From positions 682,001 through 746,000 of the forward strand of contig NW_017189740.1 in assembly GCF_001704415.2 (NCBI RefSeq): a stretch of DNA of 64,000 bases, in the 5' to 3' direction. This document shows, in pieces, positions 42,479-55,200 of the stretch. Source of the DNA: Capra hircus (taxonomy: Eukaryota; Chordata; Mammalia; Artiodactyla; Bovidae). The stretch's first letter is position 1. The number at the start of each line of letters is the position of its first letter. Below the pieces are notes generated by a model. That model made no database searches. It saw only the letters and a program-made list of their open reading frames with translations, and was not told where the DNA came from. The position numbers were made by a program, and so were the translations under genes.

Positions 42479-45400
42479 CCTCCCCGAGTCCTGGGTAACT
42501 ATAAATGTGGAGGGGAAACCGTTGGCTTCATGGTGGATACGGGAGCTCAATACTCAGTCTTAAACCAAAGAGATGGACCCATGTCTAAGAAAAGTAGCTG
42601 GGTGCAGGGAGCAACTGGAACTAAGAGATATGGATGGACTACAAAACAGCATGTGAACTTGGGGACCCACCAAGTGACCCATTCCTTTCTGGTGATACCT
42701 GAGTGTCCAGCGCCCTTGCTGGGAAGAGATTTACTGTCTAAAGTAAATGCCCAAATTCATTTCGACCACAGGCAAGTGTCAATTTTAGATGGAACTGGAC
42801 ATCCTCTTCAGGTCTTGTCTCTGGCATTAAAGGATGAATACAGACTGTACTTGCCAGAGGCCCCAGCGACAATAAGTCCCGAAGTACAGCCATGGGTTCA
42901 GAGATACCCTCAGGCCTGGGCTGAAACAGCAGGAATGGGACTGGCCAAACAGAGGCCCCCTATTATTGTGGAACTGAAAGCCAGTGCCACACCGGTGAGA
43001 GTACGGCAGTATCCCATGAGTCAAGAGGCTTGGCAAGGAATTACTCCTCACATACAACACCTCATAGACGCTGGGGTTTTGAGAAAGTGCCGGTCCCCAT
43101 GGAACACTCCCCTGCTTCCCATAAAGAAGCTTGAAGGAACTGATTTTAGACCAGTTCAAGACCTGCGAGAAGTCAACAAACGGGTGAGTGATATTCATCC
43201 TACAGTTCCTAACACTTATACATTGCTAAGCAGCTTGCCACCAAGCTATGTTTGGTATACTGTTTTAGGTTTAAAAGATGCCTTTTTCAGTCTGCCTCTT
43301 GCCCTTGCAAGCCAAGAGATCTTCGCCTTTGAATGGCAGGAAGACAGTGGTCAGACTCCTGTGCAGCTGACATGGTCTGGCTTACCACAGGGTTTCAAAA
43401 ACTCACCCACGTTGTTTAACGAGGCCTTGGATGAAGACCTCCGTGAGTATCGGGTTGAACACACTACCATTGTTTTATTACAATATGTTGATGACCTTAT
43501 GCTGGCAGCGACTACGGAAAAAGAGTGCCAAGAGGCAACAGGTGACCTTCTCCAAACTTTGGGGACTTTAGGTTACAGGGCCAGTGCCAAAAAGGCCCAG
43601 ATTGCCAAGCAAGAGGTTACATACCTCGGTTATAAGATAAAACAGGACCAGAAGTGGCTAACACAGGCTATGAAAGAAACCATCCTCCAGATCCCTGAGC
43701 CGGCTAACTCTAGACAAGTGAGAGAATTTCTGGGAACTGTGGGATATTGCTGGTTATGGATCTTGGGGTTTGCAGAAAAGGCCAGGCCCCTGTATGAAGG
43801 GATCAAAGAAAACAAAGACTGGAAATGGACTGAGTCAATGAAAACAGCGTTTCAGGAGCTCAGGCATGCCTTGCTGGAAGCTCCTGCCCTTGCCCTTCCT
43901 GACCCATCTAAGCCTTTCCAATTATTTATAGATGAAAGGTGAGGGATAGGAAAAGGGGTACTAACACAGAAGTGGGGACCTTGGAAGCGTCCCATAGCTT
44001 ACCTTTCCAAGAAATTGGACCCAGCGGCAGCCAGATGGCCACCTTGCCTCCGAATCATCACGGCCACCGTGCTCCTAGTCCATGATGCTGATAAACTGAC
44101 TTATGGACAGAGACTCTTGGTCTACACTCCTCATGCTATAGAGAGAGTTCTGAAACAACCCCCGGGTAAATGGATTTCCAATGCCCTCTTGACACACTAC
44201 CAGGCCCTGCAACTTGACACCTCACGGATTCATTTTCAAACACCCTGCACTCTAAACCAGGCTACTCTTTTGCCCAATCCGGAGGGGGATAGCCCCCTCC
44301 ACAACTGCGATGAGATACTGGCCGGGGTAATGGCAATATGGAAGGACTTAACAGATACGCCACTGGATAACAGTGAGCTAATATGGTTTACAGATGGAAG
44401 CAGTTATGTAAAAGATGGACAGAGACGGGCGGGGGCCGCAGTGGTAGATGATTCTGGATGGACGATATGGGTGGAGACTCTTTCCCCAGACACCTCAGCA
44501 CAAAGAGCAGAGTTAATTGCCCTGATTCAAGCATTAGAGAGAGCTAAAGGAAAAAGAACAACTATTTTTACTGACAGTCGCTATGCCTTTGGCACGGTAC
44601 ACATCCAGGGCCCGATATATCAGGAACGGGGGTTTTTGACAGCTGAAGGAAAAGAGATTAAAAACTTGCCAGAAATCCGTCGACTTCTGAAGGCTGTGCA
44701 GTTGCCTCATGCTCTGTCAATAGTACATGTACCTGGACATCAAAAAGGGGACAGCCCCACAGCACGAGGAAATCGTGCTGCAGATCTGGTGGCTCGAAAA
44801 GCAGCTAATGAAGATTTCATCACTCCGGTGTTGGTGATCGGACTTCCACCCCCAGGTATGGGAACTTTGCCCCAACCCCTGAGTATTCATCCACAGACCT
44901 TGCCTGGATCCAGGAACATCCCTACCTCCAACAAGGAGAGCATGGATGGTACTGAGACTCCGATGGTTACTTGATACTCCCTGCTCAGTTGGGACGGCAA
45001 CTGTGTGAGCATCTACACTCGTCTACTCATCTGGGAGAGAAAAAGACTCTGATGCTTTTTCAAACTGCGCGCCTGCGATTCCCCTGGCACCAAACAACTG
45101 TGAAGAACGTAGTACATGTTTGTAAGGCATGTCAACAGATGAGGCCAGGAAAGAGGCAACACGCAGGACTGAGGTATCTGGGAGAAGGGCCAGGGCAGCA
45201 CTGGGAAATAGATTTCACCGAGGTAAGGCCAGGCAAGTATGGTTACCGGTACTTGTTAGTGTTGGTAGATACCTTCTCAGGGTGGGTAGAAGCTTTTCCT
45301 ACTAAGGGAGAAACTGCAATGGTAGTGGCTAAAAAGATTTTAGAAGAAGTAGTTCCCAGGTTTGGCCTGCTGGTGACTATTGGCTCTGATAATGGACCTG

Positions 45401-45990
45401 CTTTTGTGAGCCAAATAGTTCAGAACCTTGCCCGGGCTCTAGGGACCAAATGGAAATTACATTGTGAATGCAGCCCAGAGAGCTCAGGGCAAGTTGAAAG
45501 AATGAATCGGACCCTAAAAGAAACTTTAACTCAATTGGCTATAGAGACTGGTGGGGACTGGGTGACTCTCCTTCCCTTTGCCCTCTTTCGTGCACATAAT
45601 GCTCCTTATCAGCTTAATCTGACTCCATTTGAAATTCTGTATGGGCGACCTCCCCCTGTATGTCCAATATTTGAAGGAAAGAAACTTCCACCTCCTACTT
45701 TGGGGCAATTCCAGGAGGCTTTGATGGCTTTGGGCAAAGTGCATTCTCGCATCTGGAAACTGCTCCAGGAAATACATGAGGGTCAAAACAAGGGGACTAT
45801 CCCCTCACATAACATGGGCCCCGGAGATTGGGTGTGGGTCAAAAGGCACCACACCAAGGCACTAGAACCTAAATGGAAGGGTCCTTATGTTGTTCTTCTT
45901 ACCACCCCAACTGCCCTAAAGGCCGACGGTATCGGGCCTTGGGTGCATTGCAACCACGTATGCCACTTCAGCAGAGCAGGAAGACGCTAA
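42479..45990 (+). pseudogene. pol: pro-pol of the class I provirus, several breaks
   Basis: Protease active site DTGAQYS at the start of the 42530-43942 frame, then RT with FRPVQDLREVNKRV, LKDAFFSLP, LPQGFKNSPTLFNE and the YVDDLMLA active site. RNase H (44015-44974) has WFTDGSS, QRAELIAL, FTDSRYAF and RGNRAADLVARKA, a complete acidic set. Integrase (44971-45990) has an HHCC zinc region and a DDE core (WEIDFTEV, GSDNGPAFVS, SSGQVERMNR). Breaks: a -1 change near 42522, TGA at 43940-43942, a -1 change near 44855-44862 and TGA at 44953-44955. Domains are individually well preserved, but the polyprotein is not continuous. Confidence 0.93.
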
Positions 45991-45996
45991 AAAAGA

Positions 45997-47915
45997 ATGG
46001 GAAGCGTCTCTGCACCCGTCCAACCCCCTGAGGCTGAAGCTCCAGCGTCGTCGACAGGACCAAGGCAACTTGTCTGGACCATCTTATGGATGACCATGTT
46101 ACTCTGCTCTGAAGCCGCCAGCGTGAACCCGCACCAACCCGTCAAAATCACCTGGAAAATGCAAAATGGACTAACACGTGAGATGCTTAACTCCACCACT
46201 GCAATACATCCACCAAATACTTGGTGGCCAGACTTATACTTTGACCTTAAGCCGGTGGTAAATGTACCTTGGAAAAGGGGCTACCTCTGGAATCATGCAT
46301 TCTGGGCAAGTCCAGGTGCACCCAGGCACAACTGGAAGATCTGTGGGGGGATACAGGACTCTTATTGTAAATCTTGGGACTGCGTAACTTCTAATGATGG
46401 GTCAGAGACTCCAGGGTATAGACGGTGGGATGTAGGAAATCGGGACTTGCTTAACTTCTCATTTGTAGGACCCGTACCTCCGTACTCCGATTGGGAAAAG
46501 GATCATAACTTTGCCCAGGTAAAAATAAGGTTTATTGACAAAGCAAAAAAAAAAAAAAAAAAAAAAAGAGAGAGAGAAGGCCTGGGTCAGCGGAATATCA
46601 TGGGGACTTCAGATCAGAAATGACTTGACTACTCATAACGGGTTCATTGTTGTGAGTCAAGTTTTAGAACCGGTACAAATGTATAGTATCGGTCCAAACC
46701 CCGTTGAACAGGTCCATGCAACTCTCTACCCGACAACCTCCCTACCTACATCCCGGGGACCAACAAAAGACCCAGAGGCAGGCCGCCTTGCTAAACTTGG
46801 ACAAACAGATCCACTATGGAAATTAGTAAAGGCAGCTTATGCTACCTTAAATCAAACCCATCCTGAGGCAACTAAATCCTGTTGGTTATGTTACAACTTA
46901 ATTCCTCCTTATTACGAGGCAGTAGGCCTCAACACCTCTTACGACCTGGCCAATGGCACCGATCCTCCCCAATGTCGATGGGGAGACCGAAAAGTAGGCC
47001 TTACAATGAGAGAAGTGTGGGGAAAGGGACTATGTATGGGCAAAGTGCCGCCAGACAGATCCTCATTGTGTGCCCTTACTGGTGAACTCATGAGTTTGCC
47101 TGTAGCCAGGTGGTCAGTTCCACAGATGGGAGAATGGTGGGTGTGCTCTCACACTGGGTTGACTCCCTGTGTACATAGCTCCATTTTTGATCCTAAAAAA
47201 GAATTTTGTGTTATGGTGGCTGTGATACCAAAGATACTGTATCAACCAGAAGAAGCTGTATATGATTATTGGGCCCACAAATTGACTCTTAGTCAACAAG
47301 AAAGAGCTTATAAAGTTAAGAGAGAGCACATTACTTCCATAACCATAGCAACTATGTTCGGTCTGGGAATAGCCGGGGCCGGAACTGGAATAACAGCTTT
47401 GTCCATGCAAAGTCAAGGATTTAACTCTTTAAGAGCAGCCTTAGATGAAGACATCACTCGTATAGAACAGTCTATTAGTCATTTAGAGTCATCTTTAACT
47501 TCCCTGTCTGAAGTAGTTTTGCAAAATAGAAGAGGGCTAGATCTGCTATTTTTGCAACAAGGGGGACTTTGTGCCGCCCTAGGAGAAGAATGTTGTTTTT
47601 ATGCAGACCATACTGGAATAGTTAGGGAATCCATGGCCAAAGTGAGAGAGGGGCTAGCCCAGCGTAAACGAGAGTGTGAGGCTCAACAGGGACGGTTTGA
47701 GTCCTGGTTTCAACAATCCCCCTGGCTGACTACTTTAATCTCTACCCCTGCTAGGACCCCTGATAATCCTTCTAATAATGCTTACGTTTGGCCCGTGTAT
47801 TATCAATAGACTTGTAGCCTTTGTAAAAGAGCGCATTAATACAGTACAGCTGTTCGTGCTTTGGCAGCAATATCAAACAGTATCTCAGGACCCAGAGGAG
47901 GATTCCTCTGTATGA
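45997..47915 (+). pseudogene. env: env of the class I provirus, broken at an A23 tract and before the anchor
   Basis: Starts at 45997, just after pol. A signal peptide (LVWTILWMTMLLCSEAAS) and SU N-terminus are open to the A tract at 46545-46567, where the frame changes. The remaining 46535-47809 frame (424 codons) has a CWLC motif (SCWLCYNL), a KVKR cleavage site, a hydrophobic fusion peptide (IATMFGLGIAGAGTG), a heptad region and a gamma-type immunosuppressive/CX6CC segment (GGLCAALGEECCFY). A further one-base change in the C run at 47745-47748 shifts the frame just before the membrane anchor, so the open frame ends without one. The anchor and tail are readable in another frame to the TGA at 47913-47915. 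No complete, membrane-bound Env is encoded. Confidence 0.92.
46545..46580 (+). repeat. A23 tract with (GA)n inside env
   Basis: Twenty-three consecutive A residues (46545-46567) followed by GAGAGAGAGA. It translates as poly-Lys in one frame and marks the switch between the two env frames. Such a long mononucleotide run is not expected within a retroviral gene. Confidence 0.9.
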
Positions 47916-47918
47916 TCT

Positions 47919-47933
47919 AAGAACAGGGGGGAA
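47919..47933 (+). promoter_or_regulatory. Polypurine tract of the class I provirus
   Basis: AAGAACAGGGGGGAA directly precedes the TG of the 3' LTR, the expected plus-strand primer. Confidence 0.9.
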
Positions 47934-48295
47934 TGTTAGGCAGGGTGGTCGGCTCAATGAAGTGCATAACAGCGCTGGGGACCTGAGTCATGTTTCCTGT
48001 TTTCTTGAAGAACATTCCTTAACCAAATAAGGAAAGATTTCTATATGCGATAGCATAAGGAAGGCGTTGCATGAGCTCATTCTGCCTGTCCAATCAGGTA
48101 TCGCCAAGTATCCTGTAACTGAGATATAAACCGCCATACTGCTTTGTTCCGGGCTCTCGTCTGATTCCGCTGCATCAGATGAGGCTTGAGCCCTAGCGCG
48201 CTAGAAATAAAAAATTCCCTTCTTGCTTTTGCATTACCACGGTGGACTTGTTCACTCTCTTGGTTGGTTTGGAGATACGGGCTCGGTGCATAACA
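47934..48295 (+). repeat. 3' LTR of the class I provirus (362 bp)
   Basis: Same ends and AATAAA as the 5' copy. It lacks 16 bp next to the TATA box, but a GATATAAA TATA-like element remains. About 17 substitutions separate the two LTRs by my count. Confidence 0.95.
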
Positions 48296-48410
48296 ATCTA
48301 TATTTCTGTCTTTGTGACAGTACATACTATGTTGATGACTGTTGCTTTGTAACACAGTCTGAACTCAGGCAGGTTTCGTCTTCAAAATACTAGTCTCTAG
48401 TCTATTTATC
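48296..48410 (-). mobile_element. L1 continuation after the provirus
   Basis: ATCTATATTTCTGTC and TGATGACTGTTGCTTTG continue the L1 text that stops at 39968. The L1 joins a different L1 segment near 48400. Confidence 0.7.
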
Positions 48411-48892
48411 TAACTCCATTTGTTTTCAAGATTTTGGATCATACTTACTATCATTATTCTGAATTATTTTTCTGGTAGATTCCCTGTCTCCTTTTGTTTG
48501 TTTTTGTGGGTATTTATCATATTCCTTTACCTGCTAAATATTTCTCTGCCTTTTCATTTTGTTTAGATTACTGTGTTTGTGGTACACTTTCTGTAGGCTG
48601 GAAGTCGTTGTTCCTGTTTATTGTGGAGCCTGCTCCCTGTGGGTGGGGTTGGAGCAGTGGCTTGTTAAGGTTTCCTGGTTGGGGAGCTTGTGTCTCTGTT
48701 CTTGTGGGTGGAGCTGGATTTCTTCTCTCTGGAGTGCAATGCATTGTCCGGTAGTGAGTTTTGGGGTGTCTATGGGTTTGGCATGATTTGGGGCAGCCTG
48801 TCTTTTAATGTTCAGTTTGTGTTCCTGTTTTGCTCGAGAATTAGTGTGGTATATCTTGCACTGGGCCTTGATAGCTCTTGGATGGAGCTTGA

Positions 48893-49085
48893 TTTCAGTG
48901 GTTCAGATGGTAAAGCGTCTGTCTACAATGTGGGAGACCCGGGTTCAATCCCAGGATCGGGAAGACCCCCTGGAGAAGGAAATGGCAATCCACTCCAGTA
49001 CTATTGCCTGGAAGATCCCATGGACAGAGGAGCCTGGTAGGCTACAATCCATGGGGTCGCAAAGAGTTGGACACGACTGAGTGAC
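48893..49085 (+). mobile_element. Bov-tA SINE
   Basis: Head GGTTCAGATGGTAAAGCG, B-box-like GGGTTCAATCCCAGGATC and tail GTCGCAAAGAGTTGGACACG, inserted in the L1 5' UTR. Confidence 0.9.
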
Positions 49086-49092
49086 CACTTTT

Positions 49093-49366
49093 GATGGAGA
49101 AGGAAGTGGCAACCCACTCTAGTATTCTTGCCTGGAGAATCCTGTGGATGGAGGAGCCTGATGGGCTGCTGTCCATAGGGTCACAAAGAGTCGGACACGA
49201 CTGTAGCGACTTAGCATGCATGTATGCATTGGAGAAGGAAATGGTTACCCACTGCAGTATTCTTGCCTGGAGAATCCCAGGGAGAGAGGAGCCTGGTAAG
49301 CTGCCATCTACAGGGTCGCACAGAGTCAGACACAACTGAAGCGACGTAACAGCAAAAGCAGCAGCA
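49093..49366 (+). mobile_element. BOVA2-type SINE
   Basis: Two Bov-A monomers (GGAGAAGGAAGTGGCAACCC and GGAGAAGGAAATGGTTACCC) joined by a GCATGCATGTATGC linker and ending AGCAAAAGCAGCAGC. It lies directly behind the Bov-tA. Confidence 0.9.
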
Positions 49367-51545
49367 TGGAGACTTTTGGGAGAGTTCTTGGATATTAATG
49401 TTCCCTGGAATCCAGAAATTCTCTGATGTTTTCAATTTGTGGAGTTAAGCCTCCTGCCTCTGGCTTTCAGTCCTTCTCTTACAGTAGCCTCAAGACTTCT
49501 CCATCCATATAGCACAGAAGATAAAACATCTAGGTTAATAATAAAACAATCCTCTACAGCGAGGAGCACCCAGGGAGAGTCACAGAGTTAAATAGAGTAG
49601 AAAAGGGGGAGGAAGGAGATAGAGATAACCTGGAGGAGAAAAAGGAGAGTCAGAGGGGAGAGAGCAATCAAGTCAGTAATCAAATCCCTAAGTGAATATG
49701 GATACAGAGGATTAGATTCTTAAAGTTACAAAATTAATGAGAAATATTAAAAAAGATTAAAAATCTCAAATAGAGGTTAGACTCTCAAAAATACAATATA
49801 AAAATACAAAACAAAATCAATCACCAAACTTTATATATATATATATATGAAATTTTCTTTAAAAATAGGGTATTTTTTGCAAGGTAATATTAGGTTATAA
49901 AAATGAAAATTAAAGGAGTAGTAAAGAGCTTAACTTTTAAAAAATAAATTGAAAAGTGATAACAGTTAAAATACATCTAGGAGTTTATCTGGAGCTGTTG
50001 TGGGCAGTGTGGGATCAGTTCAATGTCAGATAGCTCCTTTTTCCAGCTTGTACTTGTTCTCAAGGTCTATAGGTCCCTTTCCAATGCACAATCAATATTA
50101 ATTGCAGGGTTTTAATCTGTTGCACCTATCAATTCCAGAGTAGTTCCCTCTTCTTTGTTTATTTTGGTTTCCTCCATTTGCAAGTCTCTTCAGTGTCTCA
50201 TTTTTGCCTTGACACAAGGGGACGAAGGTAGTCACTTATCTTGGCTCACTTGTTCAGTTGTCTTGTGGGGATGGAGGGACACTGAGAACAAATACTGCTG
50301 GCATGTGCGGAGTGTGGTAGCAGTGTATGGATCACACTGGGTTTGCTACAGCCCAAGGCCACATTTGCTTCTCAGATTTACACTCAGGCTCCATGGTGCT
50401 CTGCAAAGGCACTGTCCCCAGTGGGCCCTGAATTTTGTGCACTTTCCAGGTTTAAGATGCTCAGGTTCTCAGGTACTCCATAAGGACACAGACCGGGATT
50501 GTTTCTGTGTTTTGTGCCCTTCCCTGGTCTGAGCAGCTCAGGCTACTGGGTGCTTGGCAAGTGCACTCTCCCAGATGGGCCATGCATCTTAGTCACCTCC
50601 CGGGTCCCAGCCACTCGGTTTTGCAGGTGCGCCATGAGAGCACCGTCTCAGGTGTGCTGTGTCTCCTCTGGGGAGCTGATCTCAGGCTGAGACACTCCAG
50701 GCAGATATCAACCACCCAGGATTCCAGGAAGACGTGATTATCAACTGGGAACCTACTCACAGTTTGGTGGAAGTTGCCGTCCCTGGGGCGGAGATTACAG
50801 CAGCCCCTTGCCTTCCAGCTCTGGCTGTCACACACCTGCCTGTCTACCTCAGGGTGGGGGATAGGGGGTGGGGAGTGGCCTAAATGCAGCTGGCTTGTTC
50901 TTCTTTATTATTCACTCAATCCTTTGTTCTGTGAGGGCACCAGGTCTCACCTGCTGCATTAAAGCCTTTTGTAGGAAAGGCTTTTTTTTTTTTTTCTTTT
51001 TTTTGTCTCTCTGGCAATTCCATGGGTTGGACTGCTACCTCACTTTAGCTCCCCCAGATTGCCCTCAGGGCATTGTGGCCCAGTCCTTACCTTAAGGACC
51101 AACGATGCAGCCTGTACCTTCCAACCCAGCCCCCACTTGCTGGGGGCAGATGCAAGCATCTGGGCTACCTCTCTGCTGGTGGTTACAGTTAGGCTTGTAT
51201 TATGTGTGTGTGTGTGTTCTTCTGGTTATGTTGCCTTCTGAGATTTCAAAAATCCCTACAGACCCACCATGAGGGAGTTTCCTACTGTGTAGAAATTTCT
51301 CTGCCATCACAACATCCTCCCCAGGGTGGGTCTTCATTCCTAAATCTTTTGTCTCTGTTTTTGTCTTTTTATATTTTGTACTACCGCCTTTTGAAGAGAA
51401 TGGGCTGCCTTTCTGGGTACCTGGTGTCATCTATCAGCATTCAGAAGTTGTTTTGTGGAAGTTGATCAACATTCGAATGATCTTTTGATGAATTTCTAGG
51501 GGGAAAAGTTGTCTCCCTGTCCTATTCTTCTGCCATTTGGGCCAC

Positions 51546-52275
51546 CCTACAGTCAGGCAAGTTGATTCCTCCAGTTCAATTCTTCTTTCTCAAGATTCCT
51601 CTAGGTATTCGAGGTGTTTTGTGTTTCCATACAAATTGTCAAATTATTTGTTCTAGTTCTCTGAAAAATACTGTTGGTAGCTTGATAAGGATTGCTTTGA
51701 ATCTATAGCTTGCTTTGGTAGTATATTCACTTTCACTATATTGATTCTTCTGATCCATGAACATGGTATATTTCTCCATCCATTTGTGTCATCATTGATT
51801 TCTTTCATCAGTGTTTTATAGTTTTCCTTATATAGGTCATTTGTTTCCTTAGGTAAATTTATTCTTAAGTATTTTATTCTTTTCATTGCAATGGTGAATG
51901 TGATTGTGTCCTTAATTTCTTTCTGTTTTCTCATTGTTAGTATATAGGAATGCAAGGCATTTCTGTGTATTAATTTTATATCCTGCAATTTTACTATATT
52001 CATTGATTAGCTCTAGTAATTTTCTGGTGGTGTCTTCAGAATTTTTTATGTAGAGAATCATGTCATCTGCAAACAGTGAGTTTTACTTCTTCTTTTCCAA
52101 TCTGGATTCCTTTTATTTATTTTTCTTCTCTTATTGCTATGACTAGGACTTCCAAAACTATGTTGAATAGTATTGTTGAGAATAAGCACCCTTGTCTTTT
52201 TCCTAATTTTAGAGGAAATGCTTTCATTTTTTTGCCACTGAGAGTAATGTTTGCTGTAGGTTTATTATAGATGGC
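51546..52275 (-). mobile_element. L1 ORF2 middle/C-terminal fragment
   Basis: An antisense frame at 51653-52003 reads INLPKETNDLYKENYKTLMK and NGWRNIPCSWIRRINIVKV, typical of L1 ORF2 after the RT core. Further text up to about 52275 covers the FADD region. It is a fragment bounded by other L1 pieces. Confidence 0.8.
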
Positions 52276-55200
52276 TTTTCTATGTTTTCCTCTAAGAGTT
52301 TTATAAATTTTGGTCTTACATTTAGGTCTTTAATCCATTTTTTAGTTTATCTTTGTGTATGGTGTTAAGAAGTGTTTTAATTTCATTCTTTTACATATAG
52401 CTGTCCAGTTTTCCCAGCAGCATTTATTAAAGAGGCTGTCCTTGCCCTATTGCATATTCTTGCCTCTTTTGTCAAAAATAAGGTACCCATAGGTGCATGG
52501 GTTTATTTCTGGGCTTTCTATCTTGTTCCATTGGTCTGTATTTCTGTATTTGTGCCAGTACCATATTGTGTTGATGACTGTAGCTTTGTAGTATAACCTG
52601 AAGTCAGGAAGGTGGATTCCTACAGCTTCATTCTTCTTCTCAAGAATGCTTTCATATTCGGGGTCTTTTGTGTTTCCATATGAATTGTGATTTTTTTTTT
52701 TTTGTTCTAGTCCTTTGGAAAAAGCCCTTAGTAATTTGATAGAGATTGCATTGAATCTGTAGATTGTATTTGGTAGTATAGTCATTTTCACAATATAGAT
52801 TCTTCCTACCCAGGAACATGGAACTTCTCTGAAACTGTTTATGTCATCTTTCATTTGTTTCATTATTGTCTTATAATTTTCTGTGTACAGTTCTTTTTTC
52901 TCCTTAGGTGGGTTTGTTCCTAGATATTTAATTATTTTTGTTGTAATGGTGAATGGGACTGATTCCTTAATTTCTCTTTCTGATTTATCATTGATAGTAT
53001 GTAGAAATCCATGTGATTTTTGTGTATTGATTTTGTATCGTCAAACTTTGCTAAATTCACTGATTAGCTCTAGTAGTTTTCTAATACTATCTTTAGGGTT
53101 TTCTATGTACAGTATCATGTCATCTGCAAACAGTGAGAGCTTTACTTCTTTTCCGATCTGGATTCCTTTTATTTCTTTTTCTTGTCTGATTGCTGTAGCT
53201 AGAACTTCCAGAACTATTTTGAATAGTAGTGGCAAAAGTGGACACCCTTGTCTTGTTCCTGATCTTAGGGGGAATACTTTCAGTTTGTCACCATTGAGAA
53301 TAATGTTTGCTTTTGGCTTATCATATATGGCCTTTACAATGTTGCAGTAAGTTCCTTCTATGCCCATTTTTTGAAGTTTTTTTTTTTTTAATCATAAATG
53401 GGTACTGAATTTTGTCAAAGTCTCTTTCTGCATCTATTGAGATTATCATATGGTTTTTATCTTTCCATTTGTTAATATGGTATATCACATTGATTGATTT
53501 GCATATATTGAAGAATCCTTGCATCCCTGGAATAAACCTAACTTGATCATGGTATATGAACTTTTTGATGTGTTGCTGAATTCTGTTTGATAAAATTATG
53601 TTGAGGATGTTTGCATCTATGTTCATCAGTGATATTGACCTGTAGTTTTCTTTTTTGTGTTGTCTTTGTCTGGTTTTGGTATCAGGGTGATGGTCACCTC
53701 TATGAATGAGTTTGAAAGTGTTCCTTCCTCTTCAATTTTTGAAAGAATTTTAGAAGAATAGGCATTAGCTCTTCTCTAAATGTTTGATAGAATTCTCCTG
53801 TGAAGCCATCTGGTCCTGGGCTTTTGATTTTTGGGAGAGTTTTGATCACAGCTTCAATTTCAGTGCTTGTAATTGGGTTGTTCATAATTTCTATTTCTTC
53901 CTGGTTCAGTCTCGGAAGATTGAACTTTTCTAAGAATCTGTTCATTTCTTCCAGGTTATCTATTTTAATGCCATATAGTTGTTCATAATACTCTCTTATA
54001 ATCCTTTGTATTTCTGCATTGTCTGTTGTAACCTCTCCTTTTTAATTTCTAATTTTGCTGATTTGATTCTTCTCTCTTTTTTTCTTGATGAGTCTGGCTA
54101 AAGGTTTGTCAATTTTATTTTCTCAAAGAATCATCTTTCAGTTTTATTAATTTATTAACTCTAGTAATAGAGTTTCTTTCATTTCTTTTTCATTTATTTC
54201 TGCTCAGACCTGTATGATTTCTTTCCCTTTACTAATTTTTTTTCCCATCTTCTTTTCTGAGTTGTTTTAAGTATAAAGTTAGGTTTTCTATACGATGTTT
54301 TTCTTGTTCCTTGAGTTAGGGTTGTATTGCTATAAACTTCCCCCTCAGAACTGCCTTTGCTGCATCCCATAGGTTTTGAGTTGTCATATATTCATTGTCA
54401 AGTATTTCTAGAATTTTTTTTAATTTCCCTTTTGATTCCTTCAGTAACATGTTGGTTATTTAGAAATGTGCTGTTTAATCTCCATGTGTTTGTGTTTCTG
54501 ACACTTTTTTCTTGTAGTTGATATATAGTCTCATAGTGTTGTGGTCAGAGAAGATGCTTGATGCAATTTAAATTTACTGAGCTTTGATTTGTGGTCCAAA
54601 TGTGGTCTATCCTAGAGAATATTCCATGTGCATTTGAGAAGAAGGTGTATTCTTTTGCATTGGATGGAATATCTTGAAGGTATCAATGAGATCCATCTCA
54701 TTTAATACATCATTTAAGACTTGTGTTTCCTTATTAAGTTTCTGTTTTGATGATCTGTCCATTGGTGTAAGTGGGGTGTTAAAGTATCCTACTATTATTC
54801 TGTTACTGTCAGTTTCTCCTTTTATGTCTGTTACTGTTTGTCTTATGTATTGAGATGCTCCTATGTTGGGTGCATGCTGCTGCTGCTAAGTCGCTTCACT
54901 CATGTCCAACTCTGTGCGACCCCATAGATGGCAGCTCACCAGGCTCCTCTGTCCCTGGGATTCTCCAGGCAAGAACACTGGAGTGGGTTGTCATTTCCTT
55001 CTCCAATGCATGAAAGTGAAAATTGAAAGTGAAGTCACTCAGTCATGTCCAACTCAGTGACCCCATGGGCTGAAGCCCACCAGGCTCCTCCATCTGTGGG
55101 ATTTTCCAGGAAAGAGTACTGGAGTGGGGTGCCATTGCCTTCTCCCATATTGGGTGCATAGATATTTGCAATTGTTATGTCTTCCTCTTGAATTGATCCC

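Larger units (their letters stand above)
39969..48295 (+). mobile_element. Class I (gammaretrovirus-like) endogenous provirus
   Basis: An 8.3-kb provirus with LTRs beginning TGTTAGGC and ending GCATAACA, a 4-bp target duplication ATCT (39965-39968 and 48296-48299), a tRNA-Pro primer site, gag, a UAG-separated pro-pol, env and a polypurine tract. It sits in an L1 whose sequence rejoins exactly when the provirus is removed. The LTRs differ at about 17 positions plus one 16-bp gap. Every gene has at least one break. It is older than the enJSRV-like provirus by LTR divergence. Confidence 0.95.
48411..51545 (-). mobile_element. L1 5' part: ORF1 start and long 5' UTR
   Basis: Antisense L1. About 48411-48600 corresponds to the ORF1 start (CAAGATTTTGGATCATAC), followed by a long 5' UTR ending near 51545 in TCTTCTGCCATTTGGGCC, close to the L1 5' terminus. 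A (TA)n microsatellite is at 49832-49850 and a T-rich run at 50980-51005. Two SINEs interrupt it at 48893-49366. Open frames here are not genes. Confidence 0.7.
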
